A DNA stretch of 64,000 nt from Eulemur rufifrons (lineage: Eukaryota > Chordata > Mammalia > Primates > Lemuridae): the NCBI RefSeq assembly GCF_041146395.1, contig NC_091012.1:15862193-15926192 (forward strand), read 5' to 3'. The translations under genes were made by a program, and so were the position numbers. This document shows positions 35,339-49,349 of this stretch, piece by piece; positions within the stretch are counted from its first letter, which is position 1; the number at the start of each line of letters is the position of its first letter. Under the pieces are notes generated by a model. That model saw only the letters and a list, made by a program, of their open reading frames with translations, was not told where the DNA came from and made no database searches.

Positions 35339-37632
35339 AGAAATGTAATTCACCACATACATAGAAGCAAAATATTATCCTCTCAATAGATGCAGAAAAA
35401 GCACTGCGTAAAATTCAACACCCTTTTATGATAGGAACGCTTAACAAAATAGGCATAGATGGGGCCTACCTAAAAATGATGCAAACCATATATGACAAAC
35501 ACACAGCCGGCATTATATTGAATAGGGAAAAATTGAAAGCATTCCTACTTAGAACTGGAACCAGACAAGGTTGCCCACAGTCCCCAGTGCTATCCACCAT
35601 AGTGCTGGAAGTCCTTGTCAGAGCAATCAGGACAGAGAACAGAACCAAGGGTGTCCAAATGGGGACAGAAGAGAACAAACTCTCACTCTTTGCTGAGGAT
35701 ATGATATTATATCTAGAAAACTCCAAGGACTCAACAAAAAGACTCCTGGAATTGATAAATGAATTCAGTAAAGCCTCAGGATACAAAATCTATACACACA
35801 AATCAGAGGCACTCATATATGCCAATAACAGTCAAACTGAGAAACAAATCAAAGACTCAATAAGCTTCACAATAGCAACAAAGAAAATAAAGTACCTAGG
35901 AATATATTTAACTAAGGAGGTAGAAGACTTCTACAGGGAGAACTATGAAACACTGAGGAAAGACATAGCAGAGCACGTAAACAGGTGGAAAACCATACCA
36001 TGCTCATGGATCAGAACAATCAACATTTTTTAAATGTCTATACTAACCAAAGGAATCTACAGATTGAATGGAATCCCTATTAAGTTGCCAACATCATTTT
36101 TCACATATATATAAAAAATAATTTTATACTCCTTATGGAACCAGAGAAGACCCCATTTAGCAAAAGCAATTTTAGGCAATAAGAACAAAATGGGAGGTAT
36201 TAATTTACCAGAATTCAAACTATACTACAAGACTGTGGTTATTAAATCAACTTGGTGTTGGCACAAGAACAGGGACATAGACCAGGGGAGCAGAACTGAC
36301 AATCCAGATATAAAACCATCCTCATATAGCCATCTAAACTTTGACAAAGCAGACAAAAACATACACTGGGGAAAAGAATCGTTATTCAATAAATGGTGCT
36401 GTGAAAACTGGATAGCCACATGTAGAAGACTGAAACAGGACCCACACCTTTCACCTCTCACAAAAATCAACTGATGGTGAGTAACAGACTTAAACCTAAG
36501 GTGTGAAACTATTAGAATTCTAGAAGAAAATATTGTAAAAATTCTTATAGTCATTGGCGTAGGCAAAGAATTTATGAAGAAGACCCCAAAAGGAATTACA
36601 CCACCAATGAAAATAAATCACACCTAGTCAAATTAAAAAGCTTCTGCACAGCCTGAAGAACTGTCATGAGAGCAAACAGACAACCTGCAGAATGGGAGAT
36701 AATTTTTGCATCCTACACATCGGATAAAGGACTGATAACTAGAATCTATTTAGAACTCAGGAAAATGAGCAAGAAAAAAATCAAACAACCCTATCAAAAT
36801 GTGGGCAAAGGACATGAACAGAATCTTTTCAAATGAAGACAGAACAATGGCAAACAAGCATATGAAAAAATGCTCAACATCTCAAATCATCAGGGAAATG
36901 CAAATCAAAACCACACTGAGATATCACTTATCTCCAGTGAGAATGTCCTTTATCAAAAAGTCCCAAAAAGGTAAATGTTGGTGTGGATGCAGAGAGATAG
37001 GAACACTCATACACTGCTGGTGGGATTGCAAACTAGTGAAACCTCTGTGGAAAACACTATGGAGATAACTTAAAAAGATAAAAGAAGATCTACCATTCGA
37101 TCCAGCAATCCCATTACTGGGTATCTACCCAAAAGAACAAAAGACATTCTGTAACAAAGACACCTGCATTTGAATGTTTATAGCAGCACAATTCACAATT
37201 GCAAAGATGTGGAAACAACCCAAGTGCCCATCCATCCATGAGTGGATTAATAAAATGTCATATATGTATACCATGGAGTACTACTCAGGTATAAGAAACA
37301 ATGGTGTATAGCACCTCTTGTATTTTCCTGGATAGAGCCTATATCCAATCTAATATGTGAACTATCCCAAGAATGGAAAAATAAGCACCACATGTACTCA
37401 CCATCAGATTGGTTTCACTGATCATCACCTAAGGGCACATGTAGGAATAACATTAAGTGGGTGTCGGGCAAATGTGGGGGAGGAGGGGATGGGTGTATGC
37501 ATACATAATGAGTGCGATGCGCACTGTCTAGGGGATGGACACAGTTGAAGCTCTGATTCGGGGGGGAGGGGCAAGGGCAATATATGTAACCTAAACTTTT
37601 GTACTGCCATAATATGCTGAAATATAAAAAAG
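35339..37632 (+). mobile_element. L1, 5' truncated within RT domain
   Basis: Begins in the reverse transcriptase ('aaatgtaattcaccacatac') and runs through the rest of ORF2 with stops and frameshifts to a full 3' UTR and A-rich end. Abuts the minus-strand L1 head to head. Confidence 0.92.
35428..36033 (+). pseudogene. L1 ORF2 reverse transcriptase segment, inactive
   Basis: A 201-codon frame covers the RT palm. The GTRQGCPLSP motif is changed to [10 protein letters not shown]. The catalytic FADD box reads FAED, replacing one of the two metal-binding aspartates. The next conserved block YLGIYL is present. The frame then stops. Inactive both by truncation and by the active-site change. Confidence 0.88.
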
Positions 37633-37639
37633 ATTGTAT

Positions 37640-38470
37640 ATTCTACTGTTGCTCTGTGGAGTGTTCTCTATACATCTGTCAAGTCTAATTGCTTTATACT
37701 ATTTTCATATTCTCTTTTTTCTTATTAATAATTTGACTGGCTTTATTATAATTGAAAGAGAAATATGGAACTATCCTACTATTAGTATATGGCTGTTTAT
37801 TTCTTAAATTCTGTCAATGGTTTCATTATATATTTGGGAAACTTGATATTAGAAAAACTATATATAATATATATGTATTATTTTCATAGGTTCCCAGTGA
37901 ATGACTCTTTTATTATTTAATGTCCTTCATTGTCTCTTGTGACAATTTTGACTTGAATTTTATTTTATAAAATATAACATTCTCACTTAAAATTTAATGT
38001 GCCTAAGATAATTTTGACCTCTATTTTTCTCATATGGTTAACATTTTCTCGGTATGTCTTTTTGTATCTTGTCAACTGTAGTCTATTGTTTTCAGTAGAT
38101 ATAAAGATACATCTCTTGTAGACAGAATATACTTTTTAATCCCTGTATTCAATTTTGTCTTGGCTGGGAATGCTAGTGCATAAATATTTACATAATGTTC
38201 ACAAAGGGAAGGACTTACTATTTCCCTAGGATTAATTGTTTTATTTAACTATTATCACTATTTTGTCTTTCTTTTCCTCTCCTTTTGTCCTGTTTTGTGT
38301 CCCATTGTTTTTTAATGATATGCTTTGGTTATTTTCTCCCTTTTTTCATGTATCTCTATAAATATTTTCTTTATGTTTAATCTGAGAATAACCTATAAGT
38401 TTTGAAGATACAGCATATGTTAAACTGGAAACAAGTTAACTTCAGTTGAATACCAAAATTCTTTCTCTTT
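37640..38470 (-). mobile_element. Old L1M-type fragment
   Basis: 'tgtccttcattgtctcttgt', 'acatctcttgtagacagaat', 'ggaaggacttactatttccc' follow, in order, the reverse complement of the older mammalian L1 5' half. Much more diverged than the neighbouring L1 copies. Confidence 0.6.
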
Positions 38471-39900
<1,430 letters not shown>

Positions 39901-41197
39901 GATTATGGAAACTGATGTCTCAAAGTATAAGCATTAAAATGCATGAGAACAATTATATTAAAAGAAATACAGAAGTAGAGTTGTAAAAATACTTTTACTT
40001 ATATCACAGGTCTCATTGGACATGGGAGAATATACACTGAAAAGGAATCTTTCAATATTTCCTCAAAGATTATTCAACATCAGAAATTTTTTATTATATA
40101 GAAACCCTGCAAAACTATAATAAATGTGGAGAAATATTTCTGCAAAACATATACCTTAGAAAACAATAAAGTTTTGATACATAGTAACTTACATATATAG
40201 TAAATTTGAAAAACATTAATCAAAAATCAAGTCTAAGTCAATATCAGAGTATTCAAAGTATAATGCACTAAGACACTAACAATTTCTCACATTACTCTAA
40301 ATCTGGTTGTTGATTATAGAGAACAATTCAGCTAAAATAGTTTCATAATTTATTTGTATGTAACTGTAAAAAAGGACATATATTTTTTTCATATTACACA
40401 CCTTTATTTTAAAAGATTATGATAAAAAAAACAGTCAAATGGAAATCATAAATGTAAATTAAGTACCTTTTTCTTTAAAAGCTATACATAACTTTAAAGA
40501 TTTGGAATTGACATTTGATTACACTTTAATATCTATAAATATATGATAAGAGAACATTTTTACCTCATCAACATATACTAAACTTCAGCTTTCGTATTTT
40601 ATCTTAAAATAACAATAGTTACACAAAAACTCAATCCTTATCCCATCTTTCAAAGAGAACCATATTTAATTCCTTTTTGATCCTATGGTATAGGTAAATA
40701 AAAACAAAAGGAAGCTGATTAGTTTCTCTCCAAGTCTTTCCTCTGTACTTTCTATTTTCTTGCTTGTAATTGCACTTTACATCTAAACAAACAGCCATAG
40801 TAATTGAAGAAACTTCATGGAAACAAGAAGGTTCCAATTAGCAATATGGGAGAAGTGTAAATAAGCTTGCACATAGAATCGTAACAATTTTACATGGGAA
40901 AGGGATTTAGAGATTTGTCTATCATTCTAATTTTTCATATGAGGGTGGAGACTGAATCCAGAGTTAGGTAGTAACATGTGCAAAACACTCAGTCGATTAG
41001 CAGTAGAGACCCTGAACCAGAACTTGAAAGTGATAAATAATGTTAGAGAAAAAAGGAAATAAAAGAACTATTAGATGGCAACACAAAGAAAAAAAAAAAA
41101 CAATTATTACTGGAGCTCACATCTTTTTAAAAGTTCATTCACTCCTTTATTTAGCTCTTTTTTTTAAATTTCAGCAATATCTATCCAAGGAAGAAAT
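39901..41197. other. Zinc-finger 3' UTR remnant, then unassigned AT-rich DNA
   Basis: From 39901 to about 40200 the sequence looks like the AT-rich 3' UTR common to this zinc-finger group. The rest holds nothing recognised. Confidence 0.4.
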
Positions 41198-41552
41198 AGC
41201 ATTCATATATGCCAACAACAGCCAAACGGAGAACCAAATCAAGGACTCAGTACCCTTCAAAATAGCAACAAAGAAAACAAAATACCCTGGGAATATACCC
41301 AACCAAGGAGGCAAAGGACCTCCACAGGAAGAACTACGAAACACTGAGGAAGGAAACCGCAGAGCATGCAAATAGGTGGAAAACCATACCACGCTCGTGG
41401 ATAGGAAGAATCAACCCTGCTAAAATGTCTACACTACCCAAAGTGATCCACAGACCCAATGCAATCCCCAGCAAACCACCAATATCACTCTTCACACATA
41501 TAGAAAAAACAATCCTACACTTTGCATGGAACCAGAGAAGACCCCGCTTTCA
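41198..41552 (+). mobile_element. Internal L1 ORF2 fragment
   Basis: 'catatatgccaacaacagcc' through 'tggaaccagagaagaccccg' match the segment after the RT active site. Both ends are abrupt, with no 3' UTR. It carries a +1 frame change and stops. Confidence 0.88.
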
Positions 41553-41635
41553 ATAATATTTTGACATTTGCAATTTCTACAGAAAGTATGATTATAAATT
41601 ATAATTTTGCATAATTATAAATTTGTTCTCACAAC

Positions 41636-42312
41636 CTCAATTGCTGCATGCCAGAGAGTTGAACTTAAATCTTTTTTGTTCTGATAGGTTCCTGGCCAAC
41701 TGAAAGTGCAACCGAATTTCCTCAGACCCGGTTTGCATCCCCCCATATTCTCATGCCTTCCCCCACTGTAAAGTAAATGATGTTGTCATCTATGTCCAAT
41801 CCATTTGTCCCAAACACACCAATTGCTGGGGAGAAGCTATAGTGAAAGGCACAGCCTCGAATATAAGATGCTCCATGTTCTTGAATCTGCCCTAGGTTAA
41901 TAAACGTTACAGCGTATCTTGGATCTGTGCTATCCCTGAAGCCTTCTTGACCACTGTGATAAAACTCCACATTACTTATTCTTGCACCTCCTTTAAATGT
42001 TATCATATTTTCAGTGAAAGAGCCAACCAGGATGCGGGCACCAAAAGAGTCCTCGGACCAAACTGGGTAATCTTCACCAACTATTTTGATGTTCCTAGTC
42101 AGTATCCCAACATCAGCTGCTAATGTGTAGCTCTGACCTGTTTGAGGGATGTGGTACCTTTCAGCAAGGTGAGTGTAGGAAAGGCTATCATTGAGAATGA
42201 GAATTTTGTGATCATGAAGGATTTTAACAATACTGATTGTTTCTGTCTGGTGGATATCGTAGCTGGTGGTTGTTATCACAATCTCTTCTCCCTCACTTTT
42301 ATTCAAAACTGG
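41636..42312 (-). pseudogene. PKHD1L1P: PKHD1L1-like (fibrocystin-L) coding fragment
   Basis: PKHD1L1 is a very large receptor-like membrane protein with G8 and parallel beta-helix repeats. A 194-codon frame contains SIVKILHDHKILILNDSLSY, AADVGILTRNIKIVGEDYP, FGARILVGSFTENM and YFTVGEGMRIWG, which I recall as a G8/beta-helix section of this protein. A TGA then replaces an Arg codon (41722-41724). A frameshift follows, and the match continues as PGTYQNKKDLSSTLWHAAIE to about 41636. I see no A tail. Its end is followed by GT, so it could be a single large duplicated exon or a tailless retrocopy. Fibrocystin PKHD1 matches less well. Confidence 0.8.
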
Positions 42313-42459
42313 TCAGGACAATATTCTTAAGACTTGAAAAAATTTTCCTAGGTTTTTTTTTTCCTTTTCTTTTTTTTTCACAATTAACTATAACTTGCTA
42401 TCCCTGAAAGGTGGAAAAGGCTGAGGAAAGTTAAAGGGCAAGGCTAAGTCCTAGAACTC

Positions 42460-42790
42460 TGTATATTGAGCTCCTTCTTGTCATCCAAGTCTCTGCTCAA
42501 ATACACACTTGAGAAAGGCTTTCTCTGGACACCCTATTTAATGTTATCTGCCACCTTCTATCATGACAGTCTCTCTCACACTACCTGTTTCATTTCTTTC
42601 ATCATATGCATTATAATCTGAAATTAATGTAAATTTATTTGTTCATTTACTGTCTGCTTATCCCACTCCAATGCAAGTTCCATGATAGCTTTGACAAATT
42701 TCTTCACTACTGAATCCTCAATGCTGTAGAAAATACGTGATGCTTGTTTAAATATTACTTGGATAAATAATTTGCAGAAAATATTAATTG
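42460..42790 (+). mobile_element. L2 LINE 3' fragment
   Basis: 'agtctctgctcaaatacaca', 'gaaaggctttctctggacac', 'cactccaatgcaagttccat' and 'tgaatcctcaatgctgtaga' occur in L2 order. Confidence 0.75.
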
Positions 42791-43005
42791 GATAAATAAT
42801 AGGGATATTGAAATAAATTACTTTCTTTAAAAAGTAATCACACCCAAACTATCATAAATAACAATACACTGTAAGTAGATCATAATACTTCCCCATAAAC
42901 CCTCCTTCTATTTACCAATTTTAAACTACACTAAGAGAGCAAACCCATATGTTTGGATGATTTTCTTTGATTTGCTCAGACTAAGGCTCTCTTTGTTCTA
43001 ATTCT

Positions 43006-44000
43006 TTTTTTTTTTATTTCATCTTATTATGGGGGATACAGAATTTCAGGTTACATACGTTGCCCATGTACCGCCTGTCCCCCCAAGTCAAAGTTCCAGG
43101 CGTGTCCGTTCCGCAGACAGTGTGTGTTGCACCCATCATGTAGGTATATATCCCTCCCCTCCTCACCCCCCCTTCCCGAGTCAGCACCTTCAAGCGTTAC
43201 CATTCCCCAAACGGTGCGCACTGCACTCATTATGTAGGCATACACCCATCCCCTCCCCCCTCCCCCCACCTCAGTCTGATATCAGATTGGTATCGTTCCC
43301 AGATGTGTATTTAGGTGATGATCAGGGAAACCAATTTTCTGGTGAGTACATGTGATGCTTGTTTTTCCATTCTTGTGATACCTCACTTAATGTAATGGGT
43401 TCAAACTCTCTCCAGGAGAACTATAGAGATGTCGTATCTTCGTTATTTCTTGTAGCTGAGTAATATTCCATGGTATACATATACCACAGTTTACTAATCC
43501 ATTCATGTATTGATGGGCATTTGGGTTGTTTCCACATCTTTGCAATTGTGAATTGTGCTGCTATAAACATTCGGGTACAGGTGTCTTTGTTATAGAATGA
43601 CCTTTTTTCCTTTGGATATGTGCCCAATAATGGGATTGCTGGATCAAATGGTAAGTCTACTTGAATCTGTTTAAGATATCTCCATAATGCTTTCCACAGG
43701 GTTTGCACTAGTTTGCAGTCCCACCAGCAGTGTATGAGTGTTCCTATCTCTCCACATCCACACCAACATGTGTTGTTTTGGGACTTCTAGATAAAGACCA
43801 TTCTCACTGGGGTTAAGTGATATCTCATTGTGGTTTCGATTTGCATTTCCCTGATGATTAGGGATGTTGAGCATTCTTTCATATGTTTGTTAGCCATTCT
43901 TATATCTTCTTTTGAGAAATTTCTATTCATGTCATTTGCCTACTTTTTCACAGGGTTGTTTGATTTTTTCTTGCTGATTTTCCTGAGTTCTAAATAGATT
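43006..44000 (-). mobile_element. L1 3' part, minus strand, first of a tandem pair
   Basis: T-rich tail, then the reverse complement of a 3' UTR that differs in part from the other copies (duplicated C-rich blocks at 43075-43260), then ORF2 C-terminal codons (a 95-codon frame ending at 43421). Ends at 'ttctaaatagattctt', where the tail of the next L1 begins. Confidence 0.9.
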
Positions 44001-45590
44001 CTTTTATTTTATTTTATTTATTTATTTATTTATTTTTTGTTTTTTTGTTTTTCAGCTCAAAATTGGGGTACAAAAGATCAGGCTATATACATTGCCCATG
44101 CCTCCCCATCCCCCCGAGTCTGAGCTTCAATTGTGTCCATTCCCTAGACAGTGCACATAGCACTCATCATGTAGGTGTGCACCCATCCCCTCCCCCCACC
44201 CCATCCCCCACAGTCAGAACTTCAAGCATGTCCATTCCCCAGGCAGTGCACATCACACTCAACAAGTAGGTATACATCCATCCCTTCCACTCAGCCCCAA
44301 CCTCTGTTCGATACCCAATTGGTGTTATTCCCAAATGTGCACTCAGGGAAACCAGTTTTCATGTGAGTACATGTGGTGCTTATTTTTCCATTCTTGGGAT
44401 ACTTCACTAATAGAATGGGTTCCAGCTCTCTCCAGGAGAACCAAAGAGATGCCATATTGGCATTATTTCTAATAGTTGAGTAATATTCCATGGTATACAT
44501 ATACCACATTTTGCTAATCCATTCATGAATTGATGGGCATTTGGATTGTTTCCACATCTTTGCGATTGTGAATTGTGCTGCTATAAACATTCGGGTGCAG
44601 GTGTCTTTTTTATAGAATGACTTTTGTTCTTCTGGTTAGATGCCCAATAATGGGATTGCTGGATCGAATGGTAGGTCTACTTGAATCTGTTCAAGGTATC
44701 TCCACCTTGCTTTCCACAGGGGTTGCACTAGTTTACGGTCCCACCAGCAGTGTACGAGTGTTCCTGTCTCTCCACACCCACGCCAACATGTATAGTTTTG
44801 GGACTTTTTGATAAAGGCCATTCTCACTGGAGTTAAGTGATATCTCATTGTGGTTTTGATTTGCATTTCCCTTATGATTAGAGATGTTGAACACTTTTTC
44901 ATATGTTTGTTAGCCATTTTTATATCTTCTTTTGAAAAATTTCTATTCATGTCCTTTGCCCACTTTTTGATAGGGTTGTTCGATTTTTTCTTGCTGATTT
45001 TCCTGAGTTCTAAATAGATTCTTGTTATCAGTCCTTTATCTGATGTGTAGTATGCAAAAATTTTTTCCCATTCTGTAGGTTGTCTGTTTATTCTCCTGAC
45101 TGTTTCTTTGGCTGTGCAGAAGCTTTTTAATTTAATCAGGTCCCATTGAATTATTTTTGTTGTTGCTGTGATTGCCTTAGGGGTCTTCTTCATAAATTCT
45201 TTGCCTAGGCCAGTGTGTGTAAGAGTGTTTCCTACATTTTCTTCTAGAATTCTAATAGTTTTGCCCCTTAATATTTAAGTCTGTTATCCACCGTGATTTG
45301 ATTTTTGTGAGAGGTGAAAGCTGGGGGTCCTGTTTGACTCTTGTACATGTGGCTATCCAGTTTTCCCAGCACCATTTATTGAGTAAGGATTCTTTTCCCC
45401 AGAGTATGTTTTTTCTGCTTTGTCAAAGATTAGATGGCTATATGAGGATGGTTTTATATTTGGATTTTCTGTTCTGTTCCACTGGTCTGTGTTTCTGCAC
45501 TTGTGCCAATACCAAGCAGTTTTAATAACCACAGCCTTGTAGTATAGTCTGAAGTCTGGCAAATTAATACCTCCCATTTGGGATTCCTGT
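44001..45590 (-). mobile_element. L1 3' part, minus strand, second of a tandem pair
   Basis: Its A tail is an expanded (TTTA)n/T tract at 44004-44052. A 3' UTR and about 1.2 kb of ORF2 follow. A 185-codon frame (44636-45193) holds the ORF2 C-terminal region with its Cys/His-rich segment. The copy is 5' truncated at about 45590. Confidence 0.92.
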
Positions 45591-45629
45591 GATGGTGGAG
45601 TGGAGGTAATGATTTTTTTTAACTGGAGA

Positions 45630-47040
45630 TGAATTTACTGAATTTGTTTTTTAGTTTTAGTAGATTTTTGTGAAATATTGCCCCTTTAAAATAGTTATTT
45701 GTTTTTTCTTGTACATTTGTTTGAGTTCCTTGTATATTTTGCCCATTCAACCACCAGATTTATAACTTTAAATGGCTTTTTTTTCCCATCTGTTTGTTCT
45801 TTCATCATTCCATTATGTCTAGAGAGGTACAGAAGCTTTTTATTTGAAATAATCATATTTGATTTTTTGTTTGTTTGTTGTTTGTTTTTGCATTGCCTGA
45901 GTTTTTTATGTTAAGTCGAAAACTCATTGTTCAGACGGATGTGATGGGGCTTTCCTGTGTTTTCTCATAGTAGTTTCAATGTTTCAGATCTTACATTTAA
46001 GTCTTTAATGCATTTTACTTCATTTTTTACATATGGGGTTAAATGAGGGCCTCATTTCATTGTTCCTCATGTGGATATTTAATTATCCCAACACCAATTA
46101 GGGAAGATATTGTCCTTGATCCATTATGTGTCCTTGTCACCTTTGTCTAAAATCAGTTAACTGCAAATGTATAGATTTATTTTGGAGGTCTGTACTTTCT
46201 CCATTGGCCTATGTGTCAGTATTTGTGGCTGTATTATACTATGTTGTTATTATACCTTTGCAATGTATTTTAAATTCATATAATGTGATGCCTAAGATTG
46301 GTTCTTATTTTCAGTTGCTTAGGTCATGCAGGGTCTTTTGTGATACCTTACAGATCTTAGAATTTTTTTAGAAATTTTTGTGAAAGATGTCATGGGTATT
46401 TTGATAGGGATTGCATTGAAACTGTAGATCATTTTGTGTGGTATACACACTTTAACAATATTAGTTATGCAAATACATGACCAAGGGATATCTTTCCACT
46501 TATTTTAACTTCTTAAGTTCTTACAGGAATGTACAGATTGTCCACACTTTCGGTAAAATTTATTTTCAATAATTGTTTTGTAGTTATTGTATATGGGAAT
46601 GCTTTCTTGGTTTCCTTTTCAGATAGTTCATTGTTAGTATATATAAATGCTACTAACTTTTCATGTTGATTTTGAATCCTGTATGTTTACTGAATTTATT
46701 ATTTCCAACAGTATTTTGCTGGCATCTTTAGTGTTTTCTGTAAATAAGATTATCTTAATTGTAAACAGGGAGAATTTAAGTATTTCCTTTCCCATCTGGA
46801 TTCCTTTCATTTTGTTCTCTAATTTCTCTGGCTTGAATATATAGTACTTTGTAGAATAAGAGCCTGAAACTGGGCATGCTAGTTATAATCCATATATAGC
46901 TAAAGTTTACAGATATTTTCCATTTATTGTGATATTAGCTGTGCATTTGTCATATATGACCTTTATTGGGTCAGGTGAAGTTATCCTATACCTAAATTGT
47001 TGAGGGTGTGTATCATGAAGGGATGTAGAATTTTTTCCTG
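45630..47040 (-). mobile_element. Old L1M-type ORF2 fragment
   Basis: The reverse complement of an older L1 ORF2 in unbroken order: 'tcttacatttaagtctttaa', 'ttttgatagggattgcattg', 'ccaagggatatctttccact', 'tcagatagttcattgttagt', 'atcatgaagggatgtagaat'. Far more diverged than the adjacent L1 pair. Confidence 0.8.
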
Positions 47041-48204
47041 GGCTGTGTCATTCTAGTCAGAATATGGGAAGATGCATCCATACATAGAGGAGGCCAAGAG
47101 AACATTATATCTATCATACTATGGGCATGACCTGCTAATGATGTCTACTGTGAGTGTCTGTCTCCCCAAGTATAATGGAGCCCAGGGATCCTCTTCTGCT
47201 TTGTTCAGTGAATTATGCCATACTCAGCTTCGGAGAGGGAAACTGCCTATGACAGCAGGTCAACAATCCCTTCAAAACACATAAGAAAATAATAAATTAT
47301 TTATCTATGTATACTTGTCAAATGATTTTAACTTCCTTTTACATGGCTTCCAATATGTAGTATATATTAACAATATGGTTCAGACGTATAGTTATAAATT
47401 AATTATACATAAATTAATGGTCAATTTCCAAATATTATTTCATTGGTACTAGAATATTATTCTTAAAATGTGGAGACCACTATGTCTTTAAGACAATATT
47501 GTCTTGGTGCTACCACTGGGCCAAACATGCCTGACTGTCCTGAAGTTACAGATATATATTTGTAGGAAGTATTAGATTGTTGGTTTTTGCTGTTTTGATA
47601 AATGCATTCTTTTCATATATTCAGCTTTGGTAGAAAGAATAGAAAGCACTAAATCAACTGTGCAAATTCTCCCTACAATTTTATATATATCTGGCTATTC
47701 AAGAGCAATGTTCTGCCTCAGCTATGAATTTCTAAATATGAGCCAAGAACAACACCTGCAGAAGGAAATTTCTGCATTTCTTTCAAATTTATATTTTGAG
47801 CAGGCAGATCTGTAATTTCCCTTTAACCGTAAACATTCATTAACCTCAGAAGATGAATCTAAAGGCAAGTGTGAATTAGCCAATATTTGGATTCACATAA
47901 ATGAGTTTTCTAAAATCTGGATAGGAAAAAGTGTTTATATCCATAGAATCTCACCTGAAAAGGTAATAGTAAAATTTGCTATATGTAGCAAATCCTCTAG
48001 GAAGGAGCACCATGTGATTATTTTGATGCCACTTTCCATATATCATAATGTGAATAATTATGTGGATTATTCTCCATATGTCTTGAGACAAAGATGTGAG
48101 TGATTTCCTTGTAAGTTTAGAAAGCTTATGTAATTATTATTTGAAATAGAAAGTAAACTGGGAAAGAGCAAAAAAATTTGGAGGTTGAAAGGAAATTTTG
48201 GCAG
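47041..48204. other. Unassigned
   Basis: Two short plus-strand frames (47072-47284, 47627-47815) have no recognisable features. No repeat named. Confidence 0.35.
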
Positions 48205-48735
48205 TATAATGACACAACAAAGGTGACCACATCCTTATCCCTGGCTTCTGTAATTGTGTTAGCCTGTGTGACAGAGGAGAATTAAGGTTGCAGATTAAAT
48301 TAAGGTTGCTAATCAGCTGACTTTAAGATAAGGAGATTACACAGGGTTATCTGGAAGTGTTCAATGTAATCACCAGCGTCTTTAAAGGGGTAACCAGGAG
48401 GCAAAAGATTCAGCTTCAGAATGAGGCAAAGTGAGAACAATGTGACCAGCCACTGCTGTCTTTGCAATTGGTAGGCAGACAAGAGCCAAGGACTTCAGGT
48501 TCCCTGGAGAAGCTCAGAGAGAAAAAATAAACAAGACAATAGTTTCACATCTAGAGCCTATGGAGCTAAATCTCACCCTGCTGACACCTTAATTTAGCCT
48601 AATAACATCCACTTATTTCTTTTGTCTTCCAGAAATGATATGTAATAGATACATGTTGCTTTAAGATTCTAAGTGTGTGACAATTCATTACACCAGGTAG
48701 TGGAGACTCACTCAGGAATATTGTCACATCTTATG
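48205..48735 (+). mobile_element. MaLR/ERVL-like LTR, partial
   Basis: Motifs in order: 'ggtgaccacatccttatccc', 'agattaaattaaggttgcta', 'ggagattacacagggttatc', 'caatgtaatcaccagcgtct', 'accttaatttagcctaataa', 'aagattctaagtgtgtgaca'. These follow a common mammalian LTR consensus. Subfamily not assigned. Confidence 0.55.
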
Positions 48736-49349
48736 AAAAGCTTTTTTAAAAAGTCATCTTAATGCTAATGAAATTCTGTTTCCTTTCTGTCAGAATCAAT
48801 GATTTTGTAAAATCTGTTGGCAAGACTCCATTGTATCTCCACACAGGAAATAAGGAGTAGGCAATAAGTCAGAATGTTAAAAACTCAGAAGAGATGTAAC
48901 AAACATAAGAAATCTAGGCTTCCCATTGTGAGATTTGATGATTCTTTTTCCATTTACATAAATTCACTGTTGAGTAAATTTATATGCTAAATTTTTACTG
49001 AACAAAGTAGAATATTAGTAAATGTTTCCAAGGAGGCCAGTCACTGTAGGGGCAGAGATAATGGACACTTACACAGGCTTTGTTATGCTTGACTTTGCAC
49101 TAGGTTTATAATATAATTATATAATTTAGAAAATAATGCAGAGAGGCTGATTACATAAAAATTTGTATGAGGTACTCAGGCTTTCTTGAAGATAACTGAA
49201 TTAAATAAAAATGATAGTAGTTGTAATGAATTTCCTTATAAAAAATCAATGTGAGTTTTATTGTTTTGTTGTTTAGGTACAAAATGTGTTACTTCTTTAC
49301 TATTAATCTGAGAAAACTTTCTACTTAATGTTGAAATTAAAAATAATTT
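48736..49349. other. Unassigned AT-rich spacer
   Basis: Nothing recognised upstream of the receptor relic. Confidence 0.35.

Noticed and set aside
35466..35786. A 106-codon minus-strand frame
   Set aside because: Antisense shadow of the L1 reverse transcriptase segment.
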